64,000 bases of DNA from Osedax fenrisi (lineage: Eukaryota > Annelida > Polychaeta > Sabellida > Siboglinidae). The translations under genes and the position numbers were made by a program. The stretch is taken from positions 32,188,007-32,252,006 of the forward strand of contig OZ025240.1 of assembly GCA_964019155.1 (NCBI GenBank), in the 5' to 3' direction. This document shows, piece after piece, positions 24,180-36,554 of the stretch; position 1 is the first letter of the stretch; every line of letters begins with the position of its first letter. The notes below the pieces were generated by a model. It was not told where the DNA came from and did not search any database. It saw nothing but the letters and a program-made list of their open reading frames with translations.

Positions 24180-24800
24180 AATATGAATTCTGATAATACT
24201 TTCGTTTTCTTAAAATTAATAGTATACCATTAATTTTAAGCTCTATAGATCTATTAAGTATATAAATTCCATAATATTTCTAGGAATCTTTATTGATAGT
24301 AAAATATATTAGAAACGGCAACTTAATTTTGTTTCCAATAAAATATCAAGAATAATTGGTATTGAAAAAAAATCTCAAAATATCTAAATACAGATACAAT
24401 AATTTTAATTTTTAAATCGCTTTTTATATCATAATTAAATTATTGTCACCTATTATTTGGGGCAATACTTTTGATTCCAATAAGAAATATATAATACAAT
24501 TAAAAAATAGAGTAATACAATATGTATCTTATAAAATGAGTACATCGTTATTTTGATAAAATTTAATAATTTGGTAAAATTTAATTCATATTACATTTAT
24601 ATATATAGAGGATAGAATATGTTAGTACTACTTTAAAGAATATACTTATAATCCATCTAATTTATTCGTTGTTATTATAGAGAATCATGTAACCTATTTC
24701 GAGTAAAGTATTACATTTTGTGAAAGTTATTTTAATTGTTTATCTAGTAATATAATGAATTCCCACATTTAAAAGCTTATACCAGATAATATAAAACGTC
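24180..24800 (+). pseudogene. Decayed CR1-type RT C-terminus
   Basis: The plus strand reads FLGIFIDSKI, a stop, then FVSNKISRIIGIEKKS, and in another frame a CHLLFGAILLI-like block (NYCHxxWGN type) and KKYIIQLKNRVIQYV. The order FLGI-ID, KISR-x-xG, YCxxxWG, LQxRxxR is typical of the post-RT region. Heavily broken. Confidence 0.6.
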
Positions 24801-24914
24801 TCATTTTTTTTATTAATATTTACATTTTATTATACATATTCTTATTTTATTATATCTTACCAAGTTTTAATCTTTACTTTTTATAATTTACCAAATATAT
24901 TTAATATATTCTAT

Positions 24915-24951
<37 letters not shown>

Positions 24952-25243
24952 TAAACATGGTGAGTTAGAGCATAGTTGTATTAGTAACAACTTTTGTCAT
25001 TGCAAAAGTTTTATCAAATATATTTAATATAGTTTATCAAATATATTTTTTCCCATTGTATATTTTTTAATAAAAAGTACATTTCAAGACAATTTGATTT
25101 TTTAAAGTTTGGTTGTATAGAATTAGTTATACTATTTGAACTTTATAAAATATTAAAGGAAAAAGAAAAATGATCCTAATGTACTGATTTAATCAAAATT
25201 TAAGTTCTTTAGAAACATTAGATAATAAGAGTTTATCGTCTAG
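24800..25243. other. GPCR intron, nothing recognised
   Basis: AT-rich. (AT)n at 24920-24945. Repeated word ATCAAATATATTTAATATA near 25015-25045. Confidence 0.4.
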
Positions 25244-25787
<544 letters not shown>

Positions 25788-25837
25788 CATTAATTGATAA
25801 TTTATTTAAGCAATAATATTTATTTATTTTTATATTC

Positions 25838-26030
25838 ACTTATAACCATATGTCTTTAATGTCCCTCTCTCATGTTAAGGCATCAATGGTTTTAACAAGA
25901 GCCTATCATTTATGTTTACACAATTATATAAGATCACTACTAAATACATGTTAAGACATATGTTAATGGTCTAACCCGCTTCCTACTGCTTGTGTGTATG
26001 ACGAATTAGCTAACTGACCCACATAGGCAG

Positions 26031-26033
<3 letters not shown>
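25838..26033 (-). mobile_element. tRNA-derived SINE, second copy
   Basis: Shares GTTAAGGCATCAATGGTTTTAAC, split into short blocks, and the head words CTACTGCTTGTGTGT (box A-B region in reverse) with the copy at 15137-15440. Its 3' end is cut off by the family A tail and (TTA)n. A head-only scrap with AACCCGTGTACTA lies at 26645-26680. Confidence 0.75.

Positions 26034-26082
<49 letters not shown>
26034..26082. repeat. (AT)n microsatellite
   Basis: Uninterrupted TA repeat between the SINE and the minisatellite. Confidence 0.85.
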
Positions 26083-26085
<3 letters not shown>

Positions 26086-26104
26086 ATAGGTAACATACAT
26101 GTCC

Positions 26105-26325
26105 TAAAATATCGTACTATCAGGTTCAAGCATAACGTATTATCACGTTCCAATATAACGTATTATCACGTTCCATCATATCCCACAGTAACGTTCCAGC
26201 ATAACGTACTGTGACGTTCTATTATGTATTACTACCTTCTATAGAAAACCGTACTTTCAATTTACAGTATTACGTATTGTCACGTTCCATCAAACCGTAC
26301 TATCACCTTCCAGCCCACCGTTATA
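26105..26325. repeat. Minisatellite, ~23-bp unit, about 9 copies
   Basis: Degenerate tandem units of the type CATAACGTATTATCACGTTCCA. The GC-containing word ACGTTCC recurs every ~23 bp. It lies in the intron between GPCR exons D and E. Confidence 0.75.
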
Positions 26326-26339
26326 CAATTATATATGTG

Positions 26340-26600
26340 TGATATCATATGTTGTAAAATAAATTTGTTTATGAAAATTATATTTAAGTGATAAATATTA
26401 ATATGAACATATGCATATTATGCATATAATATATTGTCAAATAAATATTTTATGAACATTATAAGTGTGTGATAATATATTAATATGAACATATTATGCA
26501 CATAATATGTTCATAATAATATGTTGTCAAATAAATATGCAGAATCATATACATATGTTCATATTATTAACATAATATATTCATATTTGTATGTTGTTGT
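26340..26600. repeat. Degenerate tandem repeat, ~80-bp unit
   Basis: About three units share GTGTGATAATATATTAATATG and TTGTCAAATAAATAT words, with internal palindromic ATATTATGCACATAATAT-like segments. Confidence 0.55.
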
Positions 26601-26737
26601 TTACTGGGAAAACTTCTAAATAATGTTAATACCTATTTTAAACGGTACGGATGAGGATTGAACCCGTGTACTATAATGTGCCAATATTTGACATATATAT
26701 TAGTAATATTAGTATTATTAATAATAATATAAATAAC

Positions 26738-26878
26738 CTCTCCTCCACTTTATCCATATGATCCTGATGATGAAAGAACAATGACATATGTCCATCCATA
26801 TTTTGACAAAATATCAACTATCGCTCTTGCTTGATAATCATCAGAAGGGATAGTACGTGTGAAATATGGAAATTGATA
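26738..26878 (-). CDS. Class C GPCR exon D with premature TAA
   Basis: Reads YQFPYFTRTIPSDDYQARAI, then VDILSKYGWTYVIVLSSSGS, YG, stop, SGGE. The family consensus here is FxRTxPSDxxQAxAxxDxxxxxxWxYVxxxxxxxxYGESG, so the TAA at 26750-26752 replaces the usual Glu. The reading frame continues to a good donor (GAG|GTTATT). Confidence 0.85.
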
Positions 26879-26945
26879 CTTATTGTTTAACTGTTGATAT
26901 ATATATATATATATATATATATATCAACAGTTAAACAATAAGTAT
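26876..26945. repeat. Perfect 70-bp palindrome at a splice acceptor
   Basis: ATACTTATTGTTTAACTGTT at the left is mirrored by AACAGTTAAACAATAAGTAT at the right, across an (AT)n core. The left arm includes the AG acceptor (26879-26880) and the first three bases of GPCR exon D. Confidence 0.88.
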
Positions 26946-27198
26946 AATTGTGAATGACATATATTAACTTAATTAATACATGTATGATATACTGCATGCG
27001 TGATCTAATTAGAAGTCACTTATTGTTATATAAATTAGACACGATTACCATACCAGGTTTTTATTATTATACTAATGTTCATCTATCTATTAAGTATTAT
27101 TATTATATAAAAAAATAATAGTTTAATTCATTTATGGTTAATTTCAATTAATTGTAATTAATTAAATATATATAAAATATATATAATAATTTCCTAAC

Positions 27199-27399
27199 AT
27201 CTTCAGAAGTTGCCGACGCACCTACAAGAGGCATCCTATAAGCTCCTAGAACGGATGCCACATTTATAGTTTGCCCAGAAGTTAATGTTGTAAGAACTGC
27301 ACTGACTCTATACCAGGGAAATTTATCTACTACTGGGTATGTGTTATCATCTTCTCTTGGCATGCAAACATTTAAATCAGGAACAAGAACTGCATAGCC
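27199..27399 (-). CDS. Class C GPCR exon C: ligand-binding domain
   Basis: 67 codons. Includes VSAVLTTLTSGQTINVASVL, then GAYRMPLVGASATSED. It matches the region where mGluRs have GxxSSxxxxxVAxLLxxFxIPQISYxxTS. The Ser/Thr of SATS corresponds to the backbone-binding Ser/Thr region of mGluRs (inference). Acceptor CAAG, donor GTTAGG. Confidence 0.82.
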
Positions 27400-28585
27400 C
27401 TTGCAGAATCAAACTAAAAGGTATGTATATATAGTTATTATATATATATATATATAATTATATATGTACATATTATTATAAAACAAATTCCAATAAATGA
27501 TACGAATACAATTAATATAACTAATAACTAATATTAATAAGTGAAGTGTACATGCGTATCATATAACGGTTTGAGTAATCAATTTGTAAGTAATACAATT
27601 ACTTAATTTTAATAGTCAGGATAAAACTCAGCCTAATAATACATTAGAAAACATAAAAAAAGGAAACCGAATATTGCTAAAAAATACAAAGGTTATAATT
27701 AAATACAATATCACAATATGAAAAAAAAATCGACCTTTAAATGTTAATTATAATTATAAGGAAGATAAAAGTAATACAGAAATCTATGATCATATGAATC
27801 AAACGAGTATCAAGATATTGATCTAAATTAAAAATTATGATACATATTGTATTCATTTACGGAAATAATAATATGTGAAGTTAGGAAATAAGTTGATCAA
27901 TAATTCAATGAATATTCAAACCTGAACACAAAATTAAGTTACTAAACCTAAAAAAGAACTATACCTACATTAATAATATACTTTAAAAATTTGGAATCCG
28001 AAAATTTAGACCACGCAATAGAAAATGGAGATGGAAAATGATAATTCAAAGTATTACAAATGATGGTAATTAAAATTAATTGGATACGCACACCCAATAC
28101 AAATCTAATCGAATGAGTACATATTTCGCATACATAAACAACTTTTTAGAACGTGAATCTAAATAAGATGTAAATAACGTGATTAATAATGTACACAACG
28201 AATAACTGAATATAACTGTAAGCACACTGTAGTAATATCAATCGGTTACACATATAATTATAGAATATAGATGTTATAATACAAGAAATACTTAATATTA
28301 CGACGTTGATGATTCTATTTGAATGTATGCCAATAAAATACTTCTAAATATGGATACACCTAAAATATCGATATCACATAATGACTATACCTAAGTATAG
28401 AAATTATGGAGATGTCAATAACTATAGAGGATTATTCGGTCAATGAGATCTGCTAAACTAACAAATAAGAAAATATCTAACCGGATTAGTCAGCTATATA
28501 ATGGATTTGAAAAAAAAAATATATATTGGATTAATTATAATTATAATAAAAAACTGAGATAATGACATTAAGTTTACACATTTAC

Positions 28586-28630
<45 letters not shown>

Positions 28631-28640
28631 TACAACTAAC
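27400..28640. other. GPCR intron, nothing recognised
   Basis: Purine-rich on the plus strand, with no motif or repeat family identified. (AT)n at 28590-28622. Confidence 0.45.
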
Positions 28641-28791
28641 TCTTTTTACGTTACAATTATCCAACATTGTGAATCCAATAGTTAAATTAGGTAGGATATG
28701 TGGGTTTTTATTGGCATCACGGATTACCTCGTCCATAATTTCCATATCTTGCAAAATTTCTATATCAATATTTCCACATACTTCATTTTTT
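28641..28791 (-). CDS. Class C GPCR exon B: ligand-binding domain
   Basis: Reads EILQDMEIMDEVIRDANKNP, then HILPNLTIGFTMLDNCNVKR. This is the family block 'Ala/Asp-Glu-Ile-Asn ... LPN-x-x-G-x-x-x-x-D-x-C'. One base completes the Arg codon split with exon A. Confidence 0.85.
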
Positions 28792-29690
28792 CTATATTTT
28801 TATAATTGAAAAATTTAATATAATTTATAATATTAATGGATACTATATTAATACAATAATTTAATATGATACAAATATAAAATAAATCATAAATAATTGA
28901 GAACATAAATATCGTATGAAGAGAGTAATAGTATATGATAGTATTATATACCTTAATAATACATTAAAAATAATTAGATATTACTTATAGTTTAGAAAGT
29001 TTAATGGTTATATAGTCTAAGTTAAGCATATATATGATTAACTATATAGGTGTATTATATTATTTTGTATAGATACAACTGCCCCATTTGAGTTAGAAGT
29101 ATTAAAAATTGATGTACTATATTTAGATAGTAAGTGATTCATTATGTGCAGAAAGCAAGGACATACCATTTGTTCTAAACAACATTCTGATCATTATCGC
29201 TATGAAAACACAACTATTTAAATTAACTTGTAGATGAAGATTTGTAATTAATATATGTTATCATAAGTAGTTGCATATCACTCTCAAATAAATTATATAT
29301 ATATAAAATCAGGGAGTTTTAATAGTTGGTTATTTATATAAAATCCCCCAATACGTAACCATGAATAACGTATATGAGTAAGTGTTCTACAATAATTATT
29401 GTAGATATTATAATAGATAATAATTTGAGATTGTTTATTATTATTATATATATATATATATGATATAATTATATAATATATTCAATATAATATAATTAAT
29501 AATATTTATTTAAAAAAAAAATTGTATATATATATGACTAAAATAAATCTAGTAATATTTTTTAATATAATACCTATATATAAATAAAATATTAACAAAT
29601 ATTAAATTATATTAAATCATATTTGTTTATATAACATTTATCATGATAAAATATTGTTATGTTAATAATTATATTAGATATTTGACTAAC
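28792..29690. other. GPCR intron, nothing recognised
   Basis: No convincing coding or mobile sequence. A short plus-strand frame near 29070-29140 has no family match I can name. Confidence 0.4.
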
Positions 29691-29825
29691 CTATTTAAAT
29701 ATCTAATCGATGTGATAATGCCGATATTAATATCCCCGTCCATGTGATAATGTTCGTAAGGTATCATGTCAGGAATGTTGTATACGCATTGTACATAGTG
29801 TATTATCAAACCGAATAGAGTATAT
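29691..29825 (-). CDS. Class C GPCR exon A: start of ligand-binding domain
   Basis: Reads YTLFGLIIHYVQCVYNIPD and then HMDGDINIGIITSIRYLN. The GDI-x-IG block is the usual opening strand of a class C ligand-binding domain. Acceptor CAATAG, donor G|GTTAGT. It enters in mid-codon with no in-frame Met, so an upstream exon is missing. A CR1 element starts about 530 bp upstream. Confidence 0.75.
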
Positions 29826-29996
29826 CTATTGAATGTAAATTAGTAATTAACTAATGATATATAAATATAAACATAAGTATATATATATGTATATGTTAAT
29901 ACGTTTTTTTACAGTATATTATAATTTAGTTTTATATAATTTTAGATTCCATAATGTCGTTTATTGCCAGTCCTAGCTAAACGATAGTTATATTAC

Positions 29997-30029
<33 letters not shown>

Positions 30030-30034
<5 letters not shown>

Positions 30035-30085
30035 CCGACCCATCGTTGCTCGTTTTTTGATTATTTTAATATCTAGTCTTTATTA
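30030..30085 (-). repeat. Single copy of the GAGCAACG repeat motif
   Basis: In reverse it reads AAAAAACGAGCAACGATGGG TCGGATATT, the same core as the units of the tandem array at 36550-37610. Confidence 0.65.
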
Positions 30086-30413
30086 ATTAAATATATACCT
30101 GATTCTGCATTGCTAATATTTATTTATGCCTTTAATTTATCTGTATTCCCTTCCATAACTTAGAAACTATACTTCTCTCTGCTCGCTACTCCTATTATCC
30201 TTTGATTATATGTATCGATAGGTTGGATTTATTAATAACCTCGATATTTATTTATTTATATGTATTACTGATAATTACACATAGATATTATTAATGAAAT
30301 TTAATATAACATATATGTACTAAATATTTACTAAATAATATATATATATATATATAAATGATGTTTTTATATATAATGAAAATAATGATGTAATAACAGA
30401 TAACATTAATTGC

Positions 30414-31457
30414 ATGCATGATTATTATCCCACTAGTAGATATGTGTATTCAAATGAGAAAACTTATAATACTACCTGTTTATCTATCATTCATTTCAAT
30501 GCTAGAAGTCTTATTAAAAACTTCGATAATATTAAACATTATTTATTATCAACAAATAATGTATATGATGTAATCGTTGTAACAGAAACATGGCTTAAAT
30601 CATGTAACAAAGACCTTTATTTATTAGACGGTTATAATGTTTCTCATACTATAAGGCATAATAAACGTGGTGGTGGTATATCTATTTATTCTAGAGATAT
30701 TTTTAATTATTATATTATTAATAGGTATACTTCATCAATTGATTCAATATGCGATATACTAACTATTCAATTATCACATTTATCACCAAATAGCAAAGAA
30801 TTTATTATTACTGGTATATATAAATCTCCTAACTATAATATTCTAATTTTTAATGAATTTCTGCATTCATTTTTAGATTACATTTCTAATTATAAAGACA
30901 CTTTTATTTGTGGTGATTTCAATATTGATATCTTAAATAAAAATAAATCACCTATAATTTACGACTTCATTAATATATTTTACCAATTTAGTTTTTATCC
31001 CACTATTAATAAACCTACACGAATTCAAGGTAATTGTTTATCACTAATTGATAATATATTTACTAATACAAATAAGGATTATGATAATAATTATATACAT
31101 GTAATCGATATAAGTGATCCCTTCCCTATCTCTATCTCAATTTTAAATATGTTCTCTAAGGTCACTCATCCTGTTAATAATTATAACTCGTATAGATATA
31201 TAAAAAATAATAATATAATTAAACTTACTGATTATCTCAAATTTACAGATTGGGATTTTATCTACAAAATTAATGAATCTGAATTGGCCTGTAGTACATT
31301 TTTATCCTATCTCACTGAAATATTTCATAAATTTTCATTTGTTAAAAAAATAAAATTTGATAATAAAAATAAATTTCCATGGATTGACAAATCAATAAAA
31401 AAAGAGTTATTGAAAAAAATAAACTTTATAATACATTTATTTCTGATTCTTCATTAA
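30414..31457 (+). pseudogene. Family C endonuclease domain
   Basis: An apurinic-type endonuclease that would nick the target for target-primed reverse transcription. Motifs in order: FNARSLIKNF, VTETWL (catalytic Glu), KRGGGISIYS, YKSPN, ICGDFNID, then SDPFPIS. The last block is normally SDHFPI. Here the catalytic His codon has become Pro, so the nuclease is expected to be dead even before the frame break at the C-terminus. Confidence 0.82.
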
Positions 31458-31537
31458 ATAATAAAAATCGTTATAAAAATCAAAGGAATAAATGTACTAA
31501 ATTAATCCGTGATTCTGAAATTGCTTATAACTCAAAA

Positions 31538-33280
31538 ATGTTAAATTTGAACAGTAACAAATGGAAACATTTAAATAAATTATTGACTGATGGCTCCTCT
31601 AAAGTTAACCATTCACCTTTTGATACTACCTCCCATGAAACTGCTAACAGATTTAATGATTATTTTAGTGAGATTGGATTACAACTTTCCAGTGATATTG
31701 AGTCTATGGCTACTATTAAAAATTATAAAAAACAAAAGTCTATATCGTCATCTATTTTCTTTCAGCCTACTTCAGTAAATGAGATTTTAGAAATAATAGC
31801 AAACTCTAAAAATAGCTTTACACAAGATTTTTACGAAATTAGTATGAGTTATATAAAACTAATAAGTAAATTCATTGCAATTCCCCTAATACATATTTTT
31901 AATAAGTGTATCTTAGATGGTTATTTTCCAAATTGTCTTAACATTTCTAAAATAATTGTATTATATAAGAGTGGTAAAAAAGATATATTAGGATATTATA
32001 GACCTATATCTTTGTTACCACAAATTTCAAAGATTTTAGAAAACATAATAAAATCTCGTCTAAATGCCTACATTAATAAACATAATGTATTACACTGTAA
32101 TCAATTTGGTTTCAGGTCAAATAGATCTACTGCTGACGCAATTGATAATTTAAATGATATACTAGTTAACAATTTAGATAACAAGGTTAATTGTCTCGCA
32201 GTATCAATTGATTTAAAAAAAGCATTTGATACTTTAAATACGAATATATTATTAAATAAGTTATCTTACTTTGGCAGTAGAGGTATAACTCTAGATCTAT
32301 TATGCAGTTATCTAACAAATAGAAAACAATATGTCTGTTATCAGAAATGTAATTCAAATTTACTAGGTATTAATATAGGTGTTCCACAAGGCTCCGTATT
32401 GGGACCATTATTGTTCTTGTTATATATAAATGATATATCTAACGTTATGGACGACAATGGTTGTATCTTATTTGCTGACGACACGACCTTAGTATTCGCG
32501 GATAAAGATGTATCGATATTGGAGTCAAAAGCTAACAAATATATTGGTTATATTTACTCATGGTTATGTTACAATAAACTATCATTAAATTTAATTAAAA
32601 CTTCTTATACTATATTTGGTCAACATAAACCTTATATTTTCAATATTTCATTAAATGGAATACTTATTAAAAGTCAAAATGAATTTAAATTTCTAGGTAT
32701 TATCATTGATAATAAACTTTCTTGGAAACCGTATATTACTTTATTAGCCTCCAATTTATCTAGAATTGTAGCTGTCTTTTATAAACTGCGTAATAAAATT
32801 TATATAAAATCATTAATTTTATTATATAACGCACTATTTCACTCTAGATTAAGTTATTGTTGTTCGTCATGGGGCTCTAATTATAAATCAGTAGTACACA
32901 AAATTATTGTATTACAAAACAAGGTACTTAAATGTATTTATAAACTACCCCAGAGAACTAATATCAACTTCATTTATAAAAGACATAATATATTGAAAAT
33001 AGTTGACTTAGTTAAAGTCACATTATTAAAAAATACACATTATGCTTTTAATAGAGTCTATAGAACTAAACTATTACAAAAGTTTGTACTTTGTTCGAAC
33101 AGTTGTACTAGGGCTAAAAATAGATTTATTATACCGAAATGTAGAATTAATATTAGTTGTTATGCTGTACATTATGCAAGTATTCAATTATGGAATAATC
33201 TAAGTAACAAATTAAAAATTATAAAACCTATTAAGTTATTTATAAAAAAATTAAAAATTTCTTACCTAGCTATTTACTAA
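31538..33280 (+). pseudogene. Family C reverse transcriptase
   Basis: 580-codon uninterrupted frame. RT motifs: LYKSGKKDILGYYRPISLLP, FGFRSNRSTADA, SIDLKKAFDTL (first catalytic Asp), IGVPQGSVLGPLLFLLYIND, LFADDTTLVF (catalytic Asp pair), FLGIIIDNKLSW, then the C-terminal LYNALFHSRLSYCCSSWG segment. All RT catalytic residues are present. The ORF is disconnected from the endonuclease by a frameshift. Confidence 0.9.
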
Positions 33281-33745
33281 TTATATTTTATTTTACATGT
33301 TCGATGGACTGATGGTGACTATTCATGCTGATTGATAGAAGTGGAAAAGATCCTCAAATAAATTATTTTTATTTTATTTGTTTTCTTTTATTAAGCTCCG
33401 TGATTATTTATTTATTATTATGAATTACTAATATGTAATATTAGATGGATTAACATAGGGATTATATTTCTGATTGTTTGAAACGCTAAATAAATCACTG
33501 AGTATTACACTCCTGGGTGTGGGCTACCCATATGGGATTTGGGCAACCCCGAAGCTTCCTTCACTTATATATTCCCTTTGATTATCCTTCTATACATATA
33601 CATGTTTGAATGTATAATATGTAATTGCATTATTATTTACTCTGGCCAAACACCTCGAAAGTCAATTTGACTATTTTGTTTAGCCATTTATTGTTAAAAT
33701 TTATTTTGCAATAATAAATTATCCTATCCTATCCTATCCATATAT

Positions 33746-34184
33746 ATATATGATTAGTATACACATTTAAATACTAATGTAGGTAAATAATGCAGGTAAA
33801 AAAAACCCAACAAACATAAAATCAAACAAACCCAAAATATCATCCATAATGTATATATATATATATATAATCTAGGCATCTACATACTGGCTACGTTCTT
33901 GAATCGTACTCGAGCTTTGAAATATATTATTTATACATTATATATAGAAATGTATACTTGTAAAAAATAAAATAATATATCCCTCGATTATAGTTATCGA
34001 TAGGTAGTGATTTCCTTTTGACTATTTTACATATTACAAAATTTATTTAATTATTTTAATTAATATTAATAATATTTATTTATTACCCTTAGTTGTAAAA
34101 AATAAATGTGTATGTAATAATTGCCTACAACAAATCAAATATAAACTGATTACAATTAAATTTGTTGATTTATTGACCACATTA
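33746..34184. other. AT-rich spacer between two retrotransposons
   Basis: Two short (AT)n runs. No coding sequence. Confidence 0.4.
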
Positions 34185-36180
34185 CATACATTTACATTTT
34201 TACATTTTTCGGTTTTCGGACTGCAATCTGTGCTTATAAAGCAATCGGCCGTCCATATATATTTTAAGTTAATGTTTCATATTAAATAGGTAGGTTTTCA
34301 GTAGTTTCTTGAAGTTGGGAGTTGATGGTGTAGTACGGATGGATGTGGGGAGAGTGTTCCACGAGTATGGGACGGATATTGCCCATGCTCGAGTGTTGGT
34401 TGAATGTAATTTGTGTTTAGGAGGAAGTTGAAGTAGAAACGTATTGGTGGAGCGTGTAGTGGTACTAGTTGGTAATTTATGTTTGAGTAGGGATGCTAGG
34501 TAGTCAGGAGAGTCATGGTGGATTGCTTTATGAGCCAGTAGTAGAGTTTTATATAAGATTCTATGGCGTACAGGTAGCCAGTGGAGTTTAACTAAGAATG
34601 GAGATATATGAGTGTGGGAGTATTTTGGTATGTTGAATATACACCTAGCTATAGAATTTTGAAGAATTTGTAGTTTAGTAATATACGATGAGGGGGTATT
34701 ATAAAGGATAAGATTGCAGTAGTCGAATAGAGGTAGGATGTAAGCAGAAGCTATAATAGTAGCGGTGGATATTGATATTGAATGACGAATAAGGCGTAGT
34801 AAATGTAGTTGATAGTTTAATAGTTTTGTTATGTGGGACAGTTGTCTGTAAAAATTAAAAGTATTGTCAAATATAACACCAATATTTTTGACATGGGTTG
34901 AGTACATGATGAGCTGTCCATTAATGTTAATTGGAGGGGGAGTTGGTAACGTTTTACTTCGGAGTGGAAGGTGAAGGAATATAGCCTCGGTTTTAATTGG
35001 GTTAAAGACGAGGGAGTTAATTGTGAGCCAGTTATGAATGGTGGTAATAGTAGAGGAAAGTTGTCGGGTGCAAAATTAACGTTTTCTGTACATTTTACAT
35101 AAAGTTGTATGTCGTCTGCATATGTCTGGAGAAGTCGAGATAAGGTGGAGAAGGGGAATTATGTAAATGTTAAAGAGTATTGGTCCAAGGACTGACCCTT
35201 GGGGAACACCGTGTGTTACAAGACGGGAAGATGAACGGGTTGAGTGAACTAAAACTGAGGAAGTTCGGTTGGTTATGAATGAGGATAGCCATTTGTGTGC
35301 AGTACCAGTGATACCTATAGATGTAAGACGGTGTATGAGAATCGTGTGGTCAATAGTGTCAAACGCAGAGGAGAGATCAAGTAGTGCGAGTATTGTGCCA
35401 TTTTTGTTATCAAGGTTAGTGAGAATATCACTGGATATCTTCGCTAGTGCGGTTTCTGTTGATTTGGAAGGAAGATATGCACTTTGGAAGATATGAGGGA
35501 TTTTGTGTGATATTAAATAAGACGTTAGTTGTTTCGCGACGATTCGTTCCAAAGTTTTGGAAAATATCGACAGGTTTGAGATTGGACGATAATTGTTGAG
35601 GCTCTGAGGGTCAAGGTTTGGTTTCTTAAGGAGGGGTGTAATGAGTGCATGTTTATAGGATGTTGGAAACGTACCGGATTCGAGGGATTCACAGAATATA
35701 TTATTGAGAGGGATAGTTAGGGATTCAGTGATTTCGTGTAAAAGGGAAAGATGAATAGGGTCAAGAGGAGATGAACTTTTAGTTGCTTTAAGAAGTGTGC
35801 CTATGTCTGACATGGAAGGGACTGAAAATACATTAAGTCAGTGAGTTGGCATGGTGGGGGTTATTAAAGTGGTATATCGTGGGAGATTGCTGAGAGTACG
35901 TGTAAGCTTATGATGGAAATAGTCATCAAAAGTTGATGATAAGGTGTCTGGTGGAAAGTCGGGTAAAGTTTTCTTTTTATTTCGCCCAAGGAGTTTCGAA
36001 CAAATGGTGAACGTTTTCTTTTGATCTGATGAGCATGATTCCAGAGAGGCAGTAATATGAAGCGATTTTGCAATTAAGAGATCACGTCTATGTTTGGACT
36101 TGATCAGTTGATAAAGCGCAAGTATAGATTCAGATTTAGATTTAATCAATTTCTTTTCAAGTGTACGCAATATTACATAT
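34185..36180 (-). mobile_element. L2-like retrotransposon (family E), 5'-truncated copy
   Basis: Reverse transcriptase part only. On the minus strand: ITPLLKKPNLDPQSLNNYRP, SKTLERIVAKQLTSYLI, LLDLSSAFDTIDHTILIHRL, THGVPQGSVLGPILFNIYI, then after a frame break (CADD box damaged near 35105-35130) NIGVIFDNTFNF and VKLHWLPVRHRILYKTLLLA. The last segment is a signature of L2/Rex-Babar-type elements. The 3' end is a (TGTAAA)n-like tail at 34185-34210. Nearly identical to 52770-54770. Confidence 0.87.
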
Positions 36181-36506
36181 ATACATTGAAATACATTTTA
36201 ATTTCTGAGGGATTTACCCATTATAATATTATATGATCCGATGTTGACAACATAGATAACATACTAATTATAAATCAATTTTACTCATCAGTAAATATTT
36301 TCTTAATATAATTATTTTTATTTCGAAATTCTACCTGGAAGTACGATTTCGAAATACTTGCAAATTATTCGAAATTTAAGAAAATAATTTAAAAATTATT
36401 TGTTTTAATATAATAAGTATATAATATATATTTACAAGTAAATTAGATTTTATTGATCGACCAAATTTATATTGTTGTTTTATTTCAAAAATCACACGTT
36501 TTACTC

Positions 36507-36545
<39 letters not shown>
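36181..36545. other. AT-rich spacer with (AT)n
   Basis: Words TTCGAAATTC/GATTTCGAAAT near 36330-36375 form a weak inverted repeat. (AT)n at 36512-36551. No gene. Confidence 0.4.

Positions 36546-36549
<4 letters not shown>

Positions 36550-36554
<5 letters not shown>

Larger units (their letters stand above)
30356..33745 (+). mobile_element. CR1-like non-LTR retrotransposon (family C), 5'-truncated
   Basis: It contains endonuclease then reverse transcriptase and a 3' UTR ending in (ATCCT)n at 33720-33738. The endonuclease reading frame runs upstream of its first Met into an (AT)n run at about 30356, which marks the truncated 5' end; no ORF1 is present. The endonuclease and RT frames are separated by a frameshift at 31457-31538. 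It lies just upstream of the first visible GPCR exon and may have displaced the missing first exon (inference). Confidence 0.85.

Noticed and set aside
28260..28500. Possible coding stretch in the intron between GPCR exons B and C
   Set aside because: No frame longer than about 40 codons and no motif on either strand; composition is ordinary for introns here.
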